From Arthrobacter sp. PAMC25564 (lineage in GTDB: Bacteria > Actinomycetota > Actinomycetes > Actinomycetales > Micrococcaceae): a DNA stretch of 64,000 nucleotides. Positions 33,811-41,725 of this stretch are shown here, in pieces. The notes beneath the pieces were generated by a model, which was not told where the DNA came from, did not search any database, and saw nothing but the letters and a program-made list of their open reading frames with translations. Made by a program: the position numbers and the translations under genes. The first letter of the stretch is position 1. Each line of letters begins with the position of its first letter. The stretch is from positions 744,001-808,000 of the forward strand of contig NZ_CP039290.1 of assembly GCF_004798705.1 (NCBI RefSeq), in the 5' to 3' direction.

Positions 33811-35282
33811 TTGATCCGCCCCGCTCCGACGGCGACGTCGGCCTGCTGAGCCCCGTGTCGGCGTCGCCCCTTGTGGCGGCGCTGACCGGGGACCGGGCAG
33901 TGCTCGCGGCGATTCTCGCCGTCGAGGCCGCCTGGGCCGCCGTCCTGGAAGAGGCATCCCTCGCCCCGGCCGGCTCCGCCGCCGTGGTGGCTGCCGCCGC
34001 CGAGGCATACCGTTACGACGCCGCCGGCATCGCCGTGCGCGCGCAGGGCGGCGCCAACCCGGTGATCCCGCTGCTGGCCGATCTCCGTGGACAGGTCAAG
34101 GCCCTGGACACAGCGGGCGTCGGCGCCGCACAGGCGGTGCACACCTCGCTGACCAGCCAGGACGTGCTCGACACGGCGCTGATGCTGCTCGCCCGCAACG
34201 CCCTCCCGGCGCTGCTGGCCGACCTCAAGCGGACGGCGGCGGCGCTGGCGGCCCTCGCGGAAGAGCATGCGGACACGCTGTGCGTGGGCCGCAGCCTGAC
34301 CCAGCACTCGCTTCCCTTCACCTTCGGGCTCAAGGCTGCCCAGTGGTTCCACGGAGTCGCCGCCGCGGCTCGCCGCCTCGAGGCCGTTGAGCTGCCGGTG
34401 CAGATGGGCGGCGCCGCCGGAACACTGGCGGCCGGCACCGTGCTGACCACCGGCGCGGCCGTGACACCCTTCGATCTTTCGGACAGCCTCGCCGCCGGGC
34501 TGGGCCTGGCCGCCACGCCCGGCCCCTGGCACACCAACCGGCTGGCCATCACCGCGCTGGGGGACTCGCTGGCGGCGGTGACGGATGCGCTGGGCAAGAT
34601 CGCCGGCGATGTGCTGTTCCTGAGCCGCCCCGAAGTGGCCGAGCTTGCCGAGCCGCGCGCCGCCGGACGCGGCGTGTCCTCGGCCATGCCGCAAAAACAG
34701 AACCCGGTGCTCTCCGTGCTGGTCCGCAGCGCAGCCCTCCAGGCGCCCGCGCAGGCCGCCCAGCTGCACCTTGCCGCAGCCAACTTCAACGACGAACGCC
34801 CCGACGGCGCCTGGCACACCGAGTGGCCGGCCCTCCGGCAACTGCTCCGCCTGGCCCTCGGCGCCGCCGGGCACCTCAGGGAGCTCGCCGAGGGCCTGCA
34901 GCTCTTCCCGGACGCCATGCGCCGCAACCTGGACCTGTCCGGCCCGCTGCTGCTCAGCGAGGGAGTGTCCGCCGCAGTGGCACCGCTTCTGGGGGCCGAC
35001 GGCAAGCAGCGGCTGCAGGCCGTTGTGGACCGGACTCTGCAGGCCCCGGCCGCGGACCAGGCCGCCATCTACCGGCGGCTGCTCCGGGCGGCCGTTCCGG
35101 CGGAGCTGTTCTCCGACGCCCGGCTCGAGGAGCTGCTGGACCCGGCCAGCTACCTGGGCCAGGCCGCCGAAATCTCCCGCCGCATCCTCGCGGCCTTCCC
35201 GGACTACGCGGGCGGCACAGCAGCCGGCGCGGACGCCCAGCCATCATTGAATCCCGATCTGAACGGAGCCTCCCGTGGCTAG
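33807..35282 (+). CDS. pcaB: 3-carboxy-cis,cis-muconate cycloisomerase
   Basis: 491 residues of the fumarase/aspartase superfamily. The signature loop is GVSSAMPQKQNPVLS (about 290-304), preceded by VHTSLTSQDVLDTALML (about 111-127). It turns 3-carboxymuconate into 4-carboxymuconolactone. GTG start at 33807 overlapping the pcaG stop (GTGA). Confidence 0.95.
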   Translation: MIDPPRSDGDVGLLSPVSASPLVAALTGDRAVLAAILAVEAAWAAVLEEASLAPAGSAAVVAAAAEAYRYDAAGIAVRAQGGANPVIPLLADLRGQVKALDTAGVGAAQAVHTSLTSQDVLDTALMLLARNALPALLADLKRTAAALAALAEEHADTLCVGRSLTQHSLPFTFGLKAAQWFHGVAAAARRLEAVELPVQMGGAAGTLAAGTVLTTGAAVTPFDLSDSLAAGLGLAATPGPWHTNRLAITALGDSLAAVTDALGKIAGDVLFLSRPEVAELAEPRAAGRGVSSAMPQKQNPVLSVLVRSAALQAPAQAAQLHLAAANFNDERPDGAWHTEWPALRQLLRLALGAAGHLRELAEGLQLFPDAMRRNLDLSGPLLLSEGVSAAVAPLLGADGKQRLQAVVDRTLQAPAADQAAIYRRLLRAAVPAELFSDARLEELLDPASYLGQAAEISRRILAAFPDYAGGTAAGADAQPSLNPDLNGASRG

Positions 35283-36093
35283 ACCAACAGTCAAGGCCGT
35301 ACTGCTTTCCCCCCAGCGCACCCTCGGCCACAAGCCACTCCTGGTGGTGGGGCCGTCCCTGGGGACGTCCTCCCTGCTGTGGGCCCGGGCCGGCGCGCTG
35401 CTGGGTGACGACTTCGACGTCGTCGCCTGGGACCTGCCCGGCCACGGCATCTCGCCGGCCGCGAAGGAAACGTTCGACGTCGCCGAGCTGGCCGACGCCG
35501 TCATCGGGCTCGTCGATTCGATCGCCCCCGGCGCGCAGTTCCACTACGCCGGTGTTTCCCTCGGCGGGGCCACCGGCCTGCAGCTGGGCATCAAGCACGG
35601 CGAACGGCTCAAGAGCCTGTCCGTGCAGTGCACCGGAGCCAAGCTCGGCACCCCCGAGGGCTGGCTGGAACGCGCCGAAACCGTGCGCACCCAGGGCACC
35701 CCGGTGATGATCCAGGGCTCGGCGCAGCGCTGGTTCGGCCCCGGCTTCATGGAGCGCGAACCGGAGCTCAGCGGCCGCCTGCTGCACAACCTGCGCGACG
35801 CCGACCGCTTCAGTTACGCCTTCTGCTGCGAAGCCCTCGCCGGCTTCGACGTCCGGGAAGAGCTTGGCAGCATCCGCGTCCCCACCCAGGCCATCGCGGG
35901 CGTGGAGGACACTGTTGCCCCGCCGTCCTTCGCCGAGGAAATTGTCGAAGGGATCACCGCCGGCGGTGGCACCGCAAGTGCCGTGAGCCTCGAGGGCGTC
36001 GCACACCTGGCGCCGTTCGAAGCTCCCGGGCACGTCGCCGACCTGCTGCGGACCCTGATCACCTGGGCCGAATCTCGCGGAGCCGGACAGTGA
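35275..36093 (+). CDS. pcaD: 3-oxoadipate enol-lactone hydrolase
   Basis: 272 residues, alpha/beta-hydrolase. The catalytic triad is Ser95 (GVSLGG), Asp212 (GVEDTV) and His244 (GVAHLAP). It hydrolyses 3-oxoadipate enol-lactone to 3-oxoadipate. GTG start overlapping pcaB by 8 bases. Separate from pcaC rather than fused as PcaL, which occurs in some Rhodococcus and Streptomyces. Confidence 0.95.
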   Translation: MARPTVKAVLLSPQRTLGHKPLLVVGPSLGTSSLLWARAGALLGDDFDVVAWDLPGHGISPAAKETFDVAELADAVIGLVDSIAPGAQFHYAGVSLGGATGLQLGIKHGERLKSLSVQCTGAKLGTPEGWLERAETVRTQGTPVMIQGSAQRWFGPGFMEREPELSGRLLHNLRDADRFSYAFCCEALAGFDVREELGSIRVPTQAIAGVEDTVAPPSFAEEIVEGITAGGGTASAVSLEGVAHLAPFEAPGHVADLLRTLITWAESRGAGQ

Positions 36094-36542
36094 CCGGCCC
36101 CGAACGGAACGGTGTGGTCCAGCCGGACGCCACCAGCACGGAAATCTACGACGGCGGCATGGCAGTGCGCCGCGAGGTGCTCGGCGCCGCCCACGTGGAC
36201 CGCGCCAACGCCAACAAGGATGCCTTCAGCGAGGACTTCCAGGACATGATCACCCGCATCGCCTGGGGCGGCATCTGGACCCGGCCCGGCCTGACCCGGC
36301 AGATGCGCTCCGCCGTCACCATCACCGCGATGGTGGCCCACGGGCACTGGGAAGAACTGGCCATGCATATCCGCGCCGCCATCACCAACGGCCTGAGCAG
36401 GGACGAAATCAAGGAAATCCTGCTCCAGACCGCCATCTATTGCGGAGTCCCTTCCGCCAACACCGCCTTCAAGACCGCCCAGCAGGTCTTCCATTCCATG
36501 GACAACACTGAGCTCGACGAAACCCCCGTCCCGCCCAACTAG
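36090..36542 (+). CDS. pcaC: 4-carboxymuconolactone decarboxylase
   Basis: 150 residues from the GTG at 36090, which shares GTGA with the pcaD stop. Family core: REVLGAAHVDRANANKDAFS, WGGIWTRPGLTRQMRSAVTI, and EIKEILLQTAIYCGVPSANT. It decarboxylates 4-carboxymuconolactone to 3-oxoadipate enol-lactone. Its stop codon lies inside the long hairpin at 36539-36594. Confidence 0.95.
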   Translation: MTGPERNGVVQPDATSTEIYDGGMAVRREVLGAAHVDRANANKDAFSEDFQDMITRIAWGGIWTRPGLTRQMRSAVTITAMVAHGHWEELAMHIRAAITNGLSRDEIKEILLQTAIYCGVPSANTAFKTAQQVFHSMDNTELDETPVPPN

Positions 36543-36594
36543 CTGGCAGCAGGTGTCGTTTTGAGCCCTCATAACGACATCGACTGCCAGCTAG
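36539..36594. repeat. Long interrupted palindrome between pcaC and pcaF
   Basis: CTAGCTGGCAG (36539-36549) pairs with CTGCCAGCTAG (36584-36594). After a symmetrical 4 x 4 internal loop, TGTCGTT (36554-36560) pairs with AACGACA (36573-36579) around a 12-base loop. No T-run follows. It splits the operon into pcaHGBDC and pcaFIJR halves and could be a processing site, a partial terminator or a REP-like dispersed element. Confidence 0.75.
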
Positions 36595-36624
36595 ATGGGT
36601 GCACAGAGAATTAGAGGAGCAAAA

Positions 36625-37839
36625 ATGAATCAGGCTTTTGTTTACGATGCCGTGCGGACGCCGTTCGGTAAGTTCGGTTCCGGGCTGGCCGGGGTCCGCC
36701 CGGATGACCTCGCCGCGCACGTGATCAAAGAATCCGTGAAGCGCGCCCCGGGGCTCGACGTCGAACGCATCGACGAGGTCGTGTTCGGCAACGCCAACGG
36801 CGCGGGCGAGGAAAACCGCAACGTCGCCCGGATGGGTACCCTGCTGGCCGGCCTGCCGGTCTCCATCCCCGGCACCACGGTCAACCGGCTCTGCGGCTCC
36901 TCGCTGGACGCCGCGATCATCGCCTCCCGCCAGATCAACACCGGCGACGCGGACCTGATGCTGATCGGCGGCGTCGAATCGATGTCCCGGGCACCCTGGG
37001 TGCTGCCCAAGACCGAGAAGCCCTACCCGGCCGGGGACCTGAACCTGGCCTCCACCACACTGGGCTGGCGCCTGGTCAACCAGGCCATGGACCCGGACTG
37101 GACGATCTCCCTGGGCGAGGCCACCGAACGGCTGGCCGAGAAATACGGTGTCACCCGGCAGGCGCAGGACGAATTCGCCGCCGCCTCGCACAACCTCGCC
37201 GCCAAGGCGTGGGACGAGGGCTTCTACGACCACCTCGTCGCCCCGGTCCCGGGCACGGACCTGGTCCGCGACGAGACGATCCGGGCCGGGTCCTCCGCGG
37301 CGAAACTCGCCGGACTCAAGACCGTGTTCCGCACCGGCAACGGCACCGTCACCGCCGGGAACGCCTCCCCGCTCTCGGACGGCGCCTCCGCGGCCTGGCT
37401 CGGCTCCGAAAACGCCGCGGGGATCCTCGGGATGGACCCGCTGGCCAGGATCGCCGGGCGCGGCGCGCACGCCAACGACCCCCAGTACTTCGGCTACGCC
37501 CCCGTTGAGGCCGCCAACAAGGCCCTCGCCAAGGCCGGCATCGGCTGGGATCAGGTCGGCGCCGTCGAACTCAACGAAGCCTTCGCCGCGCAGTCCCTGG
37601 CCTGCATCACCGCCTGGGACATCGACCCGGGAATCGTGAACCGGCACGGCGGCGCGATCGCCATGGGCCACCCCCTCGGCGCCTCCGGCGGCCGCCTCCT
37701 GGGCACCCTGGCCCGCACCCTGCAGGCCACCGGCCAACGCTGGGGCGTCGCCGCGATCTGCATCGGCGTCGGCCAGGGCCTCGCCATCGTCCTCGAAAAC
37801 GTGACTGCCGCGCCGTCGGCAAAGACAGAAAAGGGTTAA
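36625..37839 (+). CDS. pcaF: 3-oxoadipyl-CoA thiolase
   Basis: 404 residues. The nucleophile is Cys90 in NRLCGSSLDA; HPLGASGG and CIGVGQG carry the other active-site residues. It splits 3-oxoadipyl-CoA into succinyl-CoA and acetyl-CoA. The ATG at 36625 follows AGAGGAG; an in-frame start 30 bases upstream is less likely. Confidence 0.95.
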   Translation: MNQAFVYDAVRTPFGKFGSGLAGVRPDDLAAHVIKESVKRAPGLDVERIDEVVFGNANGAGEENRNVARMGTLLAGLPVSIPGTTVNRLCGSSLDAAIIASRQINTGDADLMLIGGVESMSRAPWVLPKTEKPYPAGDLNLASTTLGWRLVNQAMDPDWTISLGEATERLAEKYGVTRQAQDEFAAASHNLAAKAWDEGFYDHLVAPVPGTDLVRDETIRAGSSAAKLAGLKTVFRTGNGTVTAGNASPLSDGASAAWLGSENAAGILGMDPLARIAGRGAHANDPQYFGYAPVEAANKALAKAGIGWDQVGAVELNEAFAAQSLACITAWDIDPGIVNRHGGAIAMGHPLGASGGRLLGTLARTLQATGQRWGVAAICIGVGQGLAIVLENVTAAPSAKTEKG

Positions 37840-37842
37840 GGC

Positions 37843-38502
37843 ATGTTGAACTTCGTAGACACCGTCGGCGAGGCCGTTGCCGGCATCAAGGACGGCTCCA
37901 CCGTGATGATCGGCGGTTTCGGCAACGCCGGCCAGCCGTTCGAGCTCATCGACGCCCTGATGGATTGCGGCGCCAAGGACCTCACCGTGGTCAACAACAA
38001 CGCCGGCCAGGGCGACCAGGGCCTCGCGCTGCTGATCAAGGAAGGCCGGGTCAGGAAGATGATCTGCTCGTTCCCGCGGCAGTCCGACTCCTGGCACTTC
38101 GATGCCAAGTACCGGTCCGGCGAGATCGAGCTGGAACTCGTCCCGCAGGGCAACCTGGCCGAGCGCATCCGCGCCGCCGGCGCCGGCATCGGCGGATTCT
38201 TCACCCCCACCGGGTATGGCACCATGCTCGCCGAAGGCAAGGAAACCCGGATCCTGGACGGACGCGGCCAGGTCTTCGAAACCCCCATCCACGCCGACGT
38301 CGCCCTGATCAAGGCGCTCAAGGCCGACGGCAAGGGCAACCTCGTCTACCGCAAGACCGCCCGCAACTTCGGCCCGATCATGGCCGCAGCGGCCAAGCAC
38401 ACCGTGGTCCAGGTGTCCGAGATCGTCCCCACCGGCGGCCTGGACCCGGAGATCATCGTGACCCCCGGAATCTACATCAACAGCATTGTGAAGGTGGCCT
38501 GA
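37843..38502 (+). CDS. pcaI: 3-oxoadipate CoA-transferase subunit A
   Basis: 219 residues with the family start MLNFVDTVGEAVAGIKDGST, the glycine-rich MIGGFGNAGQP and GIGGFFTPTGYGTMLAEGKE. With PcaJ it moves CoA from succinyl-CoA to 3-oxoadipate. It starts 3 bases after pcaF and its stop overlaps the pcaJ start by one base (TGATG). Confidence 0.95.
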   Translation: MLNFVDTVGEAVAGIKDGSTVMIGGFGNAGQPFELIDALMDCGAKDLTVVNNNAGQGDQGLALLIKEGRVRKMICSFPRQSDSWHFDAKYRSGEIELELVPQGNLAERIRAAGAGIGGFFTPTGYGTMLAEGKETRILDGRGQVFETPIHADVALIKALKADGKGNLVYRKTARNFGPIMAAAAKHTVVQVSEIVPTGGLDPEIIVTPGIYINSIVKVA

Positions 38503-39185
38503 TGAGCAGCACCCAGACGTCCATTCGGACCTCAGACAAGCCCCTGGGCCGCGATGACCTGGCCCGCCTGGTGGCCCGGGACATCAAGCCTGGATCCTTC
38601 GTGAACCTCGGCATCGGCCAGCCCACCCTGGTTTCCAACTACCTGGAGCCGGAGCAGAACATCACGCTCCATACCGAGAACGGCATGCTGGGCATGGGCC
38701 CGGAAGCCACGGGGGACCAGATCGACGGCGACCTCATCAACGCCGGCAAGATCCCTGTGACCGAGCTGCCCGGGGCTTCCTACTTCCACCACGCGGACTC
38801 CTTCGCCATCATGCGCGGCGGGCACCTGGACATCTGCGTGCTGGGGGCCTTCCAGGTCTCCGCCACCGGCGACCTGGCCAACTGGCACACCGGCGCCCCG
38901 GACGCGATCCCGGCCGTCGGCGGGGCCATGGACCTCGCCACCGGCGCCAAGGACGTCTTCGTGATGATGACGCTCCTGACCCGTGAGGGCGTGTCCAAGC
39001 TCGTCGAGACCTGCAGCTACCCGCTCACCGGGATCGGCTGCGTGACCCGGGTGTACACGGACAAGGCCGTGTTCCTGACCGGCCCGGAGGGCGTCGAGGT
39101 GCGGGAGACTTTCGGCTGCACCCTCGAGGAGCTGCAGGCCATGGTGCCGGTGCCGCTCAAGGCCGCATCCGCCGCCGGAAGCTGA
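38502..39185 (+). CDS. pcaJ: 3-oxoadipate CoA-transferase subunit B
   Basis: 227 residues from the ATG at 38502. The catalytic glutamate is Glu59 in LHTENGMLGMG; VNLGIGQPTLVSNYL precedes it. It forms the active enzyme with PcaI. Confidence 0.95.
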   Translation: MSSTQTSIRTSDKPLGRDDLARLVARDIKPGSFVNLGIGQPTLVSNYLEPEQNITLHTENGMLGMGPEATGDQIDGDLINAGKIPVTELPGASYFHHADSFAIMRGGHLDICVLGAFQVSATGDLANWHTGAPDAIPAVGGAMDLATGAKDVFVMMTLLTREGVSKLVETCSYPLTGIGCVTRVYTDKAVFLTGPEGVEVRETFGCTLEELQAMVPVPLKAASAAGS

Positions 39186-39246
39186 CGGAGCCGCTCGCGG
39201 GTCCGAAGCCCGGGTAGGAAGTGATGCGGGACCATGAGGGGCAGAA

Positions 39247-40062
39247 ATGATTGAGGCAGCAAAGGGCGCCGGCGCGGACGGCGCACCCGCCGCCAGCGAC
39301 CAGTACGTACAGTCGCTGGCGCGCGGACTGGCCGTGATCCGGGCCTTCGACACGGACCACCCGAAAATGACGCTGACGGAGGTGGCGGCCCGGACAGACC
39401 TCACCCGGGCCACCGCCCGGCGGTTCCTGCACACCCTCGTGGAACTGGGCTACGTCCGCACCGACGGCAAGATCTTCGCCCTGACCGCCAAGGTGTTGCA
39501 GCTCGGATACGCCTACCTGTCCGGGCTGTCCTTGCCGCAGTTCGCCCAGCCGCACCTTGAGGAACTCGCGCTCAAGCTGGGGGAGTCGACGTCGGCGGCC
39601 GTGCTGGAAGGCACCGACATTGCCTACATAGCGCGGGTGTCGACCCGGCGGATCATGACCGTTGGCATCACGGTCGGAACCCGGTTCCCGGCCTTTGCCA
39701 CGTCCATGGGCCGGGTGCTGCTCGCGGCCCTCCCGCCCGCACGGCTGGAGGACTACCTCGCCGCGGCCGAGATCCGGCCGCTCACCCCGCGGGCCATCGG
39801 GACCCGGGAGGCGCTCCTGGCGGAGCTGGCCACCGTCCGGGCCCAGGGGTGGTGCCTGCTGGACCAGGAACTCGAACTCGGGCTGATGTCCGTCGCAGCC
39901 CCGGTCCTTGATGGGCCCAAGGTTGTGGCGGCCATCAACGTCTCCCTGCAGGCCCAATCCGTCGCCGCGCAGCCGGACCCGGAACGTTATCTGGAGACGG
40001 TGCGGGCGGAGACAGTGGCCACCGCGGAGCTCATCTCCGCGGATCTGTCCGCCGGCCGTTAG
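39247..40062 (+). CDS. pcaR: IclR-family regulator, PcaR/PcaU type
   Basis: 271 residues. Winged helix at about 20-75 (YVQSLARGLAVIRAFDTDHP, MTLTEVAARTDLTRATARRF, LHTLVELGYVRTDGKIFAL). The effector domain contains LGESTSAAVLEGTDIAYIAR, RIMTVGITVGTRFPAFATSM and GRVLLAALPP, typical of PcaR/PcaU/CatR activators that sense protocatechuate or 3-oxoadipate. It is the last gene of the pca run, 61 bases after pcaJ, so it is expressed with its likely targets. Confidence 0.9.
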   Translation: MIEAAKGAGADGAPAASDQYVQSLARGLAVIRAFDTDHPKMTLTEVAARTDLTRATARRFLHTLVELGYVRTDGKIFALTAKVLQLGYAYLSGLSLPQFAQPHLEELALKLGESTSAAVLEGTDIAYIARVSTRRIMTVGITVGTRFPAFATSMGRVLLAALPPARLEDYLAAAEIRPLTPRAIGTREALLAELATVRAQGWCLLDQELELGLMSVAAPVLDGPKVVAAINVSLQAQSVAAQPDPERYLETVRAETVATAELISADLSAGR

Positions 40063-40073
40063 CGGCCGGGTTT
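40052..40073 (+). terminator. Possible weak terminator at the end of the pca operon
   Basis: CCGGCC (40052-40057) and GGCCGG (40064-40069) form a short GC stem over the pcaR stop, followed by GTTT. The stem is short, so it is a tentative call. Confidence 0.35.
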
Positions 40074-40083
40074 CCGGCTGGTG

Positions 40084-40314
40084 TCAGGAGCCTGCGACGG
40101 GCCCGGTCGAGACGGTGATCCTGACCCCCGCGGGGTCGTCGCTGATCAAGAGGCGCAGGTCCCTGCCCAGCAAGGAGGCATGGATGTCCTCGCTGTCTCC
40201 GGGGGCCAGCTGCGCGGCCAGCCGCGTGACCGCCAGCGCCATCGCCCGGCCCCAGTCGTGGGGATCCATGCTGGAGGCCTCAGCCTCGGCTGAGTAACTC
40301 TTTGGTTCGGTCAT
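40084..40314 (-). CDS. Small acidic protein, function unknown
   Basis: 76 residues from the ATG at 40314, behind GGAGGAAC. It begins MTEPKSYSAEAEASSMDPHD and ends RITVSTGPVAGS. Soluble, no known motif. It is convergent with pcaR and divergent from the lipid kinase gene. I do not recognise it. Confidence 0.55.
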   Translation of the reverse strand: MTEPKSYSAEAEASSMDPHDWGRAMALAVTRLAAQLAPGDSEDIHASLLGRDLRLLISDDPAGVRITVSTGPVAGS

Positions 40315-40465
40315 GTTCCTCCGCTTCGGCGCCGTGGGCATGGCCAGTCTAGTGACTCCGGCGCGCGGACGTCCACGGTTCGGACCCAGGCTGCCGACGT
40401 AACGGCGGGAGTCCGGCTAGGATTTCAGTTCGGCCCACCTCCCGCCCCTCGCCCCGAAGGACGCC

Positions 40466-41389
40466 ATGCCAGAGAACACCCCAGCCCCGTCCAGGCGCGC
40501 CGCCGTGGTCATCAATCCGATGAAATCCTCGGGGGCGGACTTCCGCGCCGCCTTCCACCGGCTGTGTGAGGCGCAAGGCTGGGCCGAGCCGCTCTGGCTG
40601 GAAACCACGGCTAAGGACACCGGCCTCGGCCAGGCACGGCAGGCCCTGGAACAGGGGGTCGACGTCGTCATCGCCGCCGGCGGCGACGGCACCGTCCGTT
40701 GCGTGGCAGGGGTCCTTGCCGGCAGCGGCATCCCGATGGGCATCGTCCCGCTGGGGACCGGGAACCTGCTGGCACGCAACCTCGGGATCGACATCACGGA
40801 TCCGGTGGCCGCCAGCTACGACGTCCTGAACGGCAGCGAAAAGTCCATCGATGTGATCAAGGCGCGGCTGGACCACTCGGACCAGGAAGAGGTGTTCCTG
40901 GTGATGGCCGGCCTCGGCTACGACGCCGCCATCATGGCGAACACCCTGGATGAGCTCAAGGACCGCGTGGGCTGGCTCGCGTATGTGGAGGCCGGGATCC
41001 GCCACCTGCCGGGCAAACCGGTGAAGGCGACGATCAGCATCGACGGACAGGCGCCGGTGCGCCGCCGGATCCGCAGCGTGATGGTCGGAAACTGCGGCAA
41101 GATCATGGGCGGCGTCGAGATTTTCCCCGACGCCAAGGTCGACGACGGCATCCTCGATGTTGTGATCCTGGCACCCGCCGGGCGGTTCGGCTGGCTGAAT
41201 GTGCTCTCCGGTGTGTTCGGCCGGAAGCGGAGTAAGAACCGGTCGGTGGAGTACTTCGCCGGCAAAACCGCGGAAATCGACCTCGGCCATGAACAGGAAT
41301 TCCAGCTGGACGGTGACCACCTCGGCACCGGAACGCATCTCGCCGTGGCCGTCGAGCGCGACGCCCTGAAGATCCGGATGAGCGCCTAA
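40466..41389 (+). CDS. Diacylglycerol/lipid kinase family protein
   Basis: 307 residues, DAGK catalytic domain. The nucleotide-binding motif is AAGGDGTVRCVAG (about 70-82), followed by GIVPLGTGNLLARNLGI (about 92-108); VVINPMKS opens the fold. It phosphorylates diacylglycerol or a related lipid, or could act on sphingoid or isoprenoid lipids. AAGGA precedes the ATG. It lies upstream of the polysaccharide operon but separated by about 210 bases. Confidence 0.88.
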   Translation: MPENTPAPSRRAAVVINPMKSSGADFRAAFHRLCEAQGWAEPLWLETTAKDTGLGQARQALEQGVDVVIAAGGDGTVRCVAGVLAGSGIPMGIVPLGTGNLLARNLGIDITDPVAASYDVLNGSEKSIDVIKARLDHSDQEEVFLVMAGLGYDAAIMANTLDELKDRVGWLAYVEAGIRHLPGKPVKATISIDGQAPVRRRIRSVMVGNCGKIMGGVEIFPDAKVDDGILDVVILAPAGRFGWLNVLSGVFGRKRSKNRSVEYFAGKTAEIDLGHEQEFQLDGDHLGTGTHLAVAVERDALKIRMSA

Positions 41390-41512
41390 AGGCATCTTCC
41401 GCCGCCGTTCGGCGATACGTGTCGGCCAATTTCCGGTGCCGGCGCAGCGGAAATTTCCGGTCAGTGAGTACTACCCGGACAGTGCCGCCGGAGGGCGGTG
41501 CGAAAAGCCAAG

Positions 41513-41518
41513 TATAAA
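41513..41518 (+). promoter_or_regulatory. Candidate -10 of the polysaccharide operon
   Basis: TATAAA at 41513-41518 is the best -10-like hexamer in the space before the leader ORF. No clear -35 is visible. It would give an 80-base leader before the ATG at 41603. Confidence 0.35.
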
Positions 41519-41602
41519 CCACTCGTGACCCTTGGGGCCCCACCAACTTGGATTGGCTCAGGCATCAAACGATGCAGCCAATTGCCTTTGGAGGGAGTCG
41601 CA

Positions 41603-41725
41603 ATGGCACGAAGGGTCGTTGTCGCCCGGAGTGTTCGGCCGAATGGCCGGGCAACCTTATTTTGTGCGGACGAAACGTCCGCGGGCCCGCGGGCCACGGA
41701 TTCCAGCTCGGGCTGGCGACGGTGA
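41603..41725 (+). CDS. 40-codon leader ORF coupled to the sugar transferase
   Basis: The ATG at 41603 is preceded by the strong GGAGGGAG (41590-41597). The frame is short and basic: it begins MARRVVVARSVRPNGR and ends SSSGWRR. Its TGA stop overlaps a GTG in frame with the sugar transferase (GTGA at 41722-41725), the usual sign of translational coupling. No run of a single amino acid is present, so classical attenuation is not indicated. It may be a coupling leader rather than a functional protein. Confidence 0.5.
   Translation: MARRVVVARSVRPNGRATLFCADETSAGPRATDSSSGWRR

Noticed and set aside
41603..41725. A classical attenuator leader peptide
   Set aside because: There is no run of one amino acid and no clear terminator/antiterminator pair after it. 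Translational coupling explains the overlap better.
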